In this document: one piece after another, positions 57,432-64,000 of the stretch
How the letters are laid out: every line of letters starts with the position of its first letter
Numbering within the stretch: position 1 is the stretch's first letter
Assembly: GCA_030052745.1 (NCBI GenBank)
Contig: JANBVO010000023.1
Location: 535,763 to 599,762, forward strand
From: Pleurostoma richardsiae
Lineage: Eukaryota; Ascomycota; Sordariomycetes; Calosphaeriales; Pleurostomataceae
Direction: 5' to 3'
Length of the DNA: 64,000 nucleotides
The notes under the pieces: model-generated
Seen by the model: the letters and a program-made list of their open reading frames with translations, nothing else
What the model was told of the DNA's origin: nothing
Database searches by the model: none
Translations under genes and position numbers: made by a program

Positions 57432-58474
57432 ATGTCTACCAAGTCAGAAGGCCTCAAGGATGAGGTATGACTACACACGACCTCCCTTAGATAAGCACTC
57501 AGCACTGACAGCAGGCTACACAGGGCTCCCGACTGCAGGTCGTCGCGGCTGGAGCCACGGCCGGCCTGATATCGCGCTTCATCGTCGCGCCCCTCGACGT
57601 CGTCAAGATCCGCTTGCAGCTTCAGACTCACTCCCCACACGAAGCCCCCATCGCGAGCAGCGGCCCCGGCAGCGGCCGAGGCGCTCCCTACCGCGGCGCG
57701 ATCCAGACAGTCAAGTACATCCTCGCGAACGAGGGCATCACCGGCTTCTGGAAGGGTAACGTCCCCGCCGAGCTGATGTACATCTGCTACTCGGCCGTGC
57801 AGTTCACCGCCTACCGCTCGACCGCGCAGCTCCTCCGCCGCGCCCTCGGCGACGATCACCGCCTCCCCCCCGCCGCCGAGTCCTTCGTCTCCGGCGCCTC
57901 GGCCGGCGCCGCCGCCACCGCCGCCACCTACCCGCTGGACCTGCTGCGCACACGCTTCGCGGCGCAGGGCAACGATCGCGTGTACACGAGCCTGCGGCGC
58001 GCGGTGCTGGACATCCGGCGCGACGAAGGCGCCGGGGGGTTCTTCCGGGGCCTGTCGCCGGCCCTGGCGCAGATCGTGCCCTTCATGGGCATCTTCTTCG
58101 CCGTGTACGAGACGCTCAGGCAGCCGCTGGGCGCGCTGGACCTGCCGTTCGGCGGGGGCAACGCGGCGGCGGGCGTGGTGGCCAGCGTGGTGGCCAAGAC
58201 CGGCGTGTTCCCGCTCGACCTGGTGAGGAAGCGGATACAGGTGCAGGGGCCGACGAGGGAGAAGTACGTGTACAAGGACATACCCGAGTACAGCGCCGGC
58301 ACGCTCCGGACGATGCGGGCGATCGCGCGGGCGGAGGGCTTCCGGGGTTTGTACAGGGGGTTGACGGTCAGCTTGCTTAAGGCGGCGCCGGCGAGCGCCA
58401 TTACGGTATGGACCTATGAGAGGGTGCTGCAGACGTTAATTACTTTTGAGAAGAAGGCGGACACGGCGTTATAG
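57432..58474 (+). CDS. TPC1: Mitochondrial thiamine pyrophosphate carrier
   Basis: Inner-membrane SLC25-family carrier that brings thiamine pyrophosphate into the matrix for pyruvate and 2-oxoglutarate dehydrogenases. Two exons: 57432-57464 and 57524-58474, giving 327 residues. The first exon encodes only [11 protein letters not shown] and joins [19 protein letters not shown]; the 59-base intron has GTATGA...CACAG ends. Three carrier repeats are clear, each with the P-x-D/E-x-x-R/K signature: [18 protein letters not shown] and PLDLVRKRI. Each also has a downstream glycine/aromatic element (GFWKG, GFFRG, GLYRG). The overall pattern, including [14 protein letters not shown] and [19 protein letters not shown], is that of fungal Tpc1 rather than the ATP/ADP or Mg-ATP carriers. 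The second exon is extremely GC-rich. It stands next to two other mitochondrial genes. Confidence 0.93.
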
Positions 58475-58798
58475 AAATTATGGACGCATTGCATATACGG
58501 GCAGCATTTGGGTAGAAGCGCCTTCATAGATAGGCAACTTAATGTATTATCCCTTTCCTTTTGTAACAGATGGCGAGCAAACCCCCGTGTATCACGGCAG
58601 TGTTCTTCCACTCATCAACAGCTGCGGTGAATCAAATCCTAGCTGTCAGTTCTTGACATCAAGCCGTGCATCAGAAAGGCAGTGGAGGTCAGTACGCAAA
58701 CAAAGTGAATTTGTCTATGCCTGTATGATACAGCACGCCGAAAGTTCATACATTCCACGACACCCCGCTTACAACCTCCCATGCGTCGTTGTCCATCT
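58475..58798. other. Convergent spacer TPC1 / MIC26-27
   Basis: 324 bases between the two stop codons; AT-richer than the genes on either side, as expected for shared 3' UTRs. No gene is seen. Confidence 0.6.
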
Positions 58799-59742
58799 TT
58801 ATTTCCCCTTCCTGACCCACCCCTCGACGGCCTCCCTCGCCTCGCCGACCTTCTCGTCGAGCATCCGCGCGCCGACGTCGGCGTGCACCCTCGCGAAGCT
58901 CCACGCCTTCTCGACCGACTCGCGGGTCCGCACGTGCGCCTCCGCCACGGCCGGGAACCGCTGCTCGTACGTCCAGGCGAGGTCGGCGGTGTTGCGCATG
59001 GTGACGGGGATGACGGCCCAGCCGGCGCCCATGCCGAAGGCGGCGGGCACGGTGGCCCGCAGCAGGATGTTGCTGCGGCGCGTGACGATGCTGCCGGCCA
59101 TGGCGGCGACGAGCACGTAGATGAGCCCGGGCATCAGGCGCTCCCCGGACTCGCGGGGCGGGGCCAGCGAGGCGAGGGTGTCGGTGAAGGACCGCTCCAG
59201 GTGGAAGGCGCGGTCCATGGCGGCGTTGACGGCGTCCTCGGCCGCGCTGGCCTGCCGGTAGAGGTACAGCCGGGCGACGCGGATCTGCGCGGCTAGCCGG
59301 TCGGTCGGCGTCGGGCCATGGGGCCGGGGTGTCTGCTCCGTGGCGGCGGGCTGGGAGGTTGGGGCGGAAGTCGCGGGAGCGACAGGAATAGGAGCGGCCT
59401 TGACGGGGGGAAGAGTGGCGCTTGTGGGAGGGGCGTCGAAGTCGTCGTAGATAGGCTTCTTAGGCTGCTTGGGACACCTCCGTCAGTACAACCACGTCTT
59501 CATTGAGCGAACTAGGATGCCAATTGGCGAGGGCGAATGAGGCTCGGATGTTAGGGTGACGGACCTGCTTGAAGGCCTCTGGGGCTTCCGCCAGGGCCAC
59601 TCGCGGAGAGAGGACAACGCCTCCGACCAGCAAGGACGCTGCCAGCGGCGCCGCGTGCTGTGAGGGAGGTCAGCATGTCACAGCAGGCCAATTGGGTCGT
59701 TAATTGAGTGCTCACCCGTTGCAGCAGCACTCTCGCAGCCAT
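58799..59742 (-). CDS. MICOS complex subunit MIC26/MIC27 (apolipoprotein O-like)
   Basis: Inner-membrane component of the MICOS complex that shapes crista junctions. Three exons (minus): 59742-59716, 59657-59565 and 59464-58799, giving 261 residues. Exon 1 has only 27 bases (MAARVLLQR) and, with exon 2, forms a mitochondrial presequence followed by a hydrophobic stretch (PLAASLLVGGVVLSP). A Pro/Ala/Thr-rich linker comes next. The apolipoprotein O-like domain (about 125-250) contains DRLAAQIRVARLYLYRQAS, ERLMPGLIYVLVAAMAGSIV, TRRSNILLRATVPAAFGMG and WAVIPVTMRNTADL. Two membrane spans with Gly/Ala-rich helices are predicted, and the C-terminus is an amphipathic helix ending in RKGK. Fungal members are usually named Mic26 or Mic27; I cannot choose between them from the sequence alone. 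Confidence 0.9.
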
Positions 59743-60196
59743 GGTGACGTGGGTGGGGAGTTTGAGGGGAGTAGGACGGTCGGATCAGCGAAGGTCTCGC
59801 GTGAGAGGGAGAGTGGGCGAGTTGAGGTCGGCGATGAGGTAAAAGTCGCGGCGCCGCGGCTATTTCCGGTGGCTCGGGATCTTTCCCCAGCCAAGCAGCC
59901 AAGCAGCACAGGTTTCCCTGCTTTGCCTGTACGAAATTTTTGGCGGGTCCCACCAGCACCGGGGCCACCGATCTCGTCCTGTCGTCAGCCTTGTACGGCG
60001 TGCCGGCATTCGCGGGCGGAGATGGCAGAGGCAAACTACTAGGGAATCTCCGATGTGAATAAAAGAGCCAACGGTCCGGTCCCGGCATTGGCATTGAAGT
60101 TTTCTTCTCTCTTCCTCCTCATCCTCCTCCTATGCTACGACGTCTTCCAGCCTTTGATTGCGCCAGCGATGCTCGCAGACGTCGAATGTCTCCGCT
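59743..60196. promoter_or_regulatory. Shared divergent promoter MIC26-27 / OCT1
   Basis: Only 454 bases separate the ATGs of two divergent nuclear genes for mitochondrial proteins. The right part has a pyrimidine-rich leader (TTCTTCTCTCTTCCTCCTCATCCTCCTCC, in part, at about 60100-60130) typical of a fungal transcription start for OCT1. No specific site is identified. Confidence 0.5.
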
Positions 60197-62596
60197 ATGA
60201 TCAAGTTCATCCGACAGCAGTCACGAGTCGCATCTCAGTTCCTGCGCCACACACTCCAGCAGCCTCCCCGGGGGAGGACATGGCTGTCTGCAATCGCCGG
60301 CGCGGCGCAGCCAGTGCCGGTCTCCCATCTGCCTCCTGGCGCCGAGCGCGATGACCTGACGCTGCGGCAGCTCTTCGACTCGCCCTCGACATGGAGAGAC
60401 TTCTCGACGGCGTCTGCCCGCGGCGCAACGCCCCGCGGCAGCAGAAACGCAGGCCTGTTCAGGAACGCCTACCTTACGAAGCCGGAAGGCTTTCTGGCGT
60501 TTGCCCAAACGAGCTTGTCGAGGGCGCAGAAGATCGTGGATAAGGTGCTGAATGCGGCGTCCGTACAAGAATATCGGGAGGTCGTGCGGGATCTGGACCG
60601 GCTGAGCGACCTGCTGTGCCGGGTCATCGACCTCTCCGATTTCGTCAGGGTCACCCATCCGGACCCGAGGATACAGAGCGCCGCCTCCGAGGCGTGGTCG
60701 CTGATGTACCAGTACATGAACCAGCTAAATACGACAACTGGGCTGAATGAACAGTTGGGAAAAGCAATGGCAAATCCCGAGGTCACGTCTGCGTGGTCAG
60801 AGGAGGAGATGACGGTGGCGCAGATGCTCAAGCTGGACTTCATGAAGTCAGCCGTCAACCTGCCCAAGGAGTCGCGGGACAGATTTGTCGAGCTCTCCCA
60901 GCAGATCAGCGAGGTCGGATCGGTCTTTGTCGACGAGATGGCGCCAGAGCAATCCACCGTCGTCCTCCCGAGTAGCAAGTTCCAAGGCATGAATCCCATG
61001 GTAGCTCGAAGGTTGACACGGCGAGGAAATATATACCTTCCCACGATGAGCGGTGAAGCCGCAATGGCATTACGCAGCGTATACGACGAAGACACACGGA
61101 AAGCGATATATTATGCCACGAGGACGGCGTCTACGCGGTCGGTGAGGCTGCTAGAGACGCTGCTCAAGTTGCGGGCAGAACTCGCAGACCTGTCTGGATT
61201 CGAGAGCTACGGTCACATGGCTCTTCGCGACAGGATGATGGCGAAGACGCCCGAGTCTGTTGATCAGTTCCTACTTGCATTGGCGAAGAACAATGCGCCT
61301 ACAGTTAGGGATGAAATGGCCGACCTCCTTCGGCAAAAGCGGGCGTACCGGCACGATACCTCGGATACGCTACACCCCTGGGACAAGGACTTCTATATGG
61401 GCATCGTCCGAGAATCGATGAGGTCGAAGATACGACAGGATGACTTCCTGTCTGCTTATTTCTCCCTCGGAACCGTCATGCAGGGGCTGTCGAGGATATT
61501 TACCCGCTTGTACGGTATCCGCCTGGTGCCGAGGGAGCCCCTGCCCGGCGAGACGTGGCATCCAGACGTCAGACGTCTTGACGTAATATCCGACACCGAC
61601 GGACATGTCGCCGTCCTGTACTGCGACCTTTTCTACCGCGAAGACAAGTCGCCCAATCCTGCGCACTTCACCGTACGATGCTCACGGGAGATCTCGAGAG
61701 CCGAGGTCGAGGAGGCAGCGACGGCGATGCAGCAGTCTGGAGGGAGCATGCCCTCCTTCTCCTCCGCCGAGGACGCCGCCAACGACGGTATGGCGCTGTC
61801 TCGCAAGGACGGCGTGCTGAAGCAGCTGCCGACGATCGCGCTCGTGTGCGACTTCTCGCAGAGCGACGGGGCCGGCGAGAAGCCCGCCTTCCTCAGCTTC
61901 TTCCAGATGGAGACGCTCTTCCACGAGATGGGCCACGCGATCCACTCCATCCTGGCGCGCACGTCGCTGCAGAACGTGGCCGGGACGCGCTGCGCGACCG
62001 ACCTCGCCGAGCTGCCGTCCACGCTGATGGAGCACTTCGCCGCCGACCCGGGCGTGCTGGCGCTCTTCGCGCGGCACTACGAGACGGACGAGCCGCTGCG
62101 CTACGAGTCCGTGGCCGAGAAGCTGCGGCAGGCGCGGCGGTTCGAGGGCAGCGACACGGAGAACCAGATCATCCTCGCCATGCTGGACCAGAGGTACCAC
62201 TCGCGGCTGGCCTCCGACCCGGGCTTCGACTCCACCCGGGCGTACCACGAGCTGCAGGCGGCGCACGGCAACACGCCGCCGGACCCAGCGGGCACGCGGT
62301 GGCAGGGCTTCTTCGGGCACCTGTTCGGGTACGGCAGCACGTACTACAGCTACCTGTTCGACCGGGTGCTCGCGGAGCGCGTGTGGAGCGTCGTGTTCGC
62401 GTCCGGGCGGGAGGGCGCCGCGGTGGACAGGGACAACGGCGAGAGGCTCAAGGAGAACCTGCTCAAGTGGGGAGGCAGCCGGGACCCCTGGAGATGCCTG
62501 GCGGCCGCCCTGCGCGACGAGAGGGTCGCGGAGGGAGATGAGAAGGCGATGGCGCTGGTGGGCAGCTGGGGGACGAGCAGGAGCTTCAAGGAGTGA
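60197..62596 (+). CDS. OCT1: Mitochondrial intermediate peptidase (M3A)
   Basis: Matrix zinc metallopeptidase that removes an octapeptide from precursors already cut by the processing peptidase. Intronless, 799 residues, matching fungal Oct1 length. The N-terminus (MIKFIRQQSRVASQFLRHTL) is rich in Arg and lacks acidic residues, as expected for a presequence. The mature domain begins around LRQLFDSPSTWRDF. The zinc site is H576-E577-M-G-H580 with the third ligand E605 in DLAELPS, the M3-family HExxH-x24-E spacing. Typical downstream sequence is STLMEHFAADPGVLALFARH, then GTRWQGFFGHLFGYGSTYYSYLF, which includes the substrate-binding Gly/Tyr region. The frame is open upstream to 60158 but starts there with TTG, so ATG 60197 is used. 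The 3' half is notably richer in GC than the 5' half. Confidence 0.96.
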   Translation: MIKFIRQQSRVASQFLRHTLQQPPRGRTWLSAIAGAAQPVPVSHLPPGAERDDLTLRQLFDSPSTWRDFSTASARGATPRGSRNAGLFRNAYLTKPEGFLAFAQTSLSRAQKIVDKVLNAASVQEYREVVRDLDRLSDLLCRVIDLSDFVRVTHPDPRIQSAASEAWSLMYQYMNQLNTTTGLNEQLGKAMANPEVTSAWSEEEMTVAQMLKLDFMKSAVNLPKESRDRFVELSQQISEVGSVFVDEMAPEQSTVVLPSSKFQGMNPMVARRLTRRGNIYLPTMSGEAAMALRSVYDEDTRKAIYYATRTASTRSVRLLETLLKLRAELADLSGFESYGHMALRDRMMAKTPESVDQFLLALAKNNAPTVRDEMADLLRQKRAYRHDTSDTLHPWDKDFYMGIVRESMRSKIRQDDFLSAYFSLGTVMQGLSRIFTRLYGIRLVPREPLPGETWHPDVRRLDVISDTDGHVAVLYCDLFYREDKSPNPAHFTVRCSREISRAEVEEAATAMQQSGGSMPSFSSAEDAANDGMALSRKDGVLKQLPTIALVCDFSQSDGAGEKPAFLSFFQMETLFHEMGHAIHSILARTSLQNVAGTRCATDLAELPSTLMEHFAADPGVLALFARHYETDEPLRYESVAEKLRQARRFEGSDTENQIILAMLDQRYHSRLASDPGFDSTRAYHELQAAHGNTPPDPAGTRWQGFFGHLFGYGSTYYSYLFDRVLAERVWSVVFASGREGAAVDRDNGERLKENLLKWGGSRDPWRCLAAALRDERVAEGDEKAMALVGSWGTSRSFKE

Positions 62597-63640
62597 TTGC
62601 CGAGTGTACGATAGGATTGTGACCAAGCAGGGCCTTGCGTCCTTGTCACCTTGGGATGAGGCTGGGACGTGTCGGAACTGTACTGGATAGAGACTCGGTG
62701 TACATATGGGATTTCACAGACATAGCATAGGTAACATAAAGACTAGGAATGCGAGCATTGCTTTCCGTCAACTGAATCCCATTTCCTCAGTCGAGAGGAC
62801 TGACGCTTGAGTGGTGAATACGAACGTTTCCAAGGTCTCATGAACATGTTGTCCCTGCCTCACTCACCGACCGTCAACCGAGACAGCATTCGTTGAAGAG
62901 CTGTCAGGAATACGGGTAGAGCAGCAAGTTCCAATAGCGGCCAGCAACCTTATCGGTTGTCGGAGGACCCCTGCTGTATCCTGCGGTGCCTAGATCGCAC
63001 TATCGGAAGCTTGCATCTGACAATCCCTGTTCGTGCGCCCGCTTGCTGCCCATTAGCCAGCCGCGAGCTGACAACTAATTAACTGCTTAACTACTATTAG
63101 CTATGAAGGTGGTCTTCAGCTCTTTTTTTCTTCATGGTCGCGCCGTCTTCCTTACGGAGACCCTCGCTGCTTGCTTCGCTGGCTATGCGGCTCATATAAT
63201 CGTATAAGGGACCCTCTCGGTCGCTCTCGGTCGCTCTCGGTCGTTCTGAACGTGTCTGGCAAAGTTTGGCGTTCCGACGGAAACTCTGCTCTTTGCCTCC
63301 CGTTCCCGTTCGCGACACTCGAGAAACCAAGGAGAGAGATACCGCCCGGCTGCTCCTGCCGCTCTCTTTCGCTTCCGTGTCTCCCGGCGCCTGCTCGCCC
63401 TCTTTTTGTATCCAGCGCTCGCCCGATTGCAGCTGAAGGTCATTGTCTCTGTTACATACAGTATTGGCCCAGCCTCAGTCTTTGTCTGTCGGCGGCTCTA
63501 TCTTGGCATCTTCCGGAGATCCCGTTTCCCTCTCATAGCTGTCCCAGGACGCCAACCGGCTGAGCCTACCAGGCACATCACCACCGTCTGTAATAGGACA
63601 ACCGACACCCCGGACAGCACCACGAGGATAAACAGTCGCG
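62597..63640. other. Intergenic region upstream of WSC gene
   Basis: 1.0 kb with the OCT1 3' end and the promoter and leader of the WSC-domain gene. The plus strand is pyrimidine-rich from about 63340 to 63540, typical of a leader. It contains a three-copy 10-base tandem repeat. No gene is supported. Confidence 0.55.
63214..63243. repeat. 10-bp tandem repeat, three copies
   Basis: Three perfect copies of CTCTCGGTCG in direct tandem, about 400 bases before the WSC-gene ATG. It may be a promoter element array or simple slippage; no function is shown. Confidence 0.8.
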
Positions 63641-63954
63641 ATGCCTCGCCACCAGCAGCCCCTCCTGTCCGCCCTCATCCCCTGCCTCCTCCTAGCGCTG
63701 CTCCTCGCGGCGCTGCTGCCCCACCCCGCCGCGGCCCAGAACAGCACCGAGGTCACCATCTACAACGCCAGCGACAAGTACGCCTACTACGGCTGCTACA
63801 ACGAGACGACGGGCCTCGCGGGCACCAGCGGCGCGCGCGCGCTGTCGGGCGGCGCCAACGAGGTCGGCACCGGCAACATGACGGTGCCCATCTGCCTGGG
63901 GTTCTGCAGCAGCGGGGGCACGGAGTACAAGTACGCCGGCATCGAGTACGCGAG
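63641..63954 (+). CDS. Secreted WSC-domain protein, first exon (partial at right edge)
   Basis: 5' part of a secreted or cell-wall protein. The ATG at 63641 starts a strong signal peptide (LLSALIPCLLLALLLAALL, cleavage likely after PAAAQ, about residue 33). Then comes the beginning of a WSC domain: KYAYYGCYNETTGL, later NMTVPICLGFCSSGG and KYAGIEYAR. This has the spacing of Cys and aromatic residues seen in the domain's first half. WSC domains bind glucans or act in wall sensing and in secreted oxidases. The exon ends at 63954 with a good GTGAGT donor, and the rest of the gene lies beyond 64000, so neither the number of WSC copies nor any catalytic domain can be told. N-glycosylation sites are NST, NAS, NET and NMT. 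Confidence 0.82.
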
Positions 63955-64000
63955 GTGAGTCTCTCTCTGCTCTCATTCAGTAGCGTGCCCCTTCCCCCCC

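Noticed and set aside
61682-62626. 314-codon antisense frame opposite OCT1
   Set aside because: Shadow of the GC-rich 3' half of OCT1; no domain.

Overview
The window is nuclear DNA of a filamentous ascomycete (Pezizomycotina, most likely a Sordariomycete). Genes are monocistronic on both strands and most are interrupted by short introns of 43 to about 140 bases with GT...AG ends and CTAAC/CTGAC-like branch points. The products are typical fungal families: CDC14, KEOPS PCC1, CRT10, Zn2Cys6 factor, MICOS MIC26/27, TPC1 and OCT1. I can support fourteen complete protein-coding genes and one partial gene. Nearly all spliced models were rebuilt by hand and sum to a whole number of codons. The exact species cannot be told from the sequence.

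Left part (1-19.8 kb) is gene-poor. It holds only a TauD/TfdA-type dioxygenase (3.7-5.1 kb, minus) and a Zn2Cys6-like transcription factor (8.9-12.1 kb, minus). A 7.7-kb stretch without a supportable gene follows, with pyrimidine-rich tracts and a CTACCTAGG palindrome. Middle part (19.8-38.2 kb): an atypical protein kinase (plus) and a SWIM zinc-finger protein (minus) face each other tail to tail. Next are CDC14 phosphatase (minus) and a small KEOPS subunit gene PCC1 (plus), head to head, then a CRT10-like WD-type regulator (plus) and an ammonium permease (minus). Right part (42.4-64 kb): a membrane-anchored histidine acid phosphatase/phytase-like enzyme (plus), a long disordered coiled-coil protein (minus), an IGHMBP2/Hcs1-type helicase (minus) and a conserved acidic protein of unknown role (minus). 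Three neighbouring mitochondrial genes follow: the thiamine pyrophosphate carrier TPC1 (plus), the cristae protein MIC26/27 (minus) and the intermediate peptidase OCT1 (plus). The last feature is the first exon of a secreted WSC-domain protein cut by the window edge.

There is no operon-like organisation and no biosynthetic cluster. The only functional grouping visible is the mitochondrial trio at 57.4-62.6 kb, in which MIC26/27 and OCT1 share a 454-bp divergent promoter. I found no tRNA, rRNA, CRISPR or intact transposon. The least explained loci are the kinase-like/SWIM pair, the mid-protein zinc cluster factor, two proteins without known function, and a recurrent GGTACCTAGGTA-type motif in the gene-free DNA.
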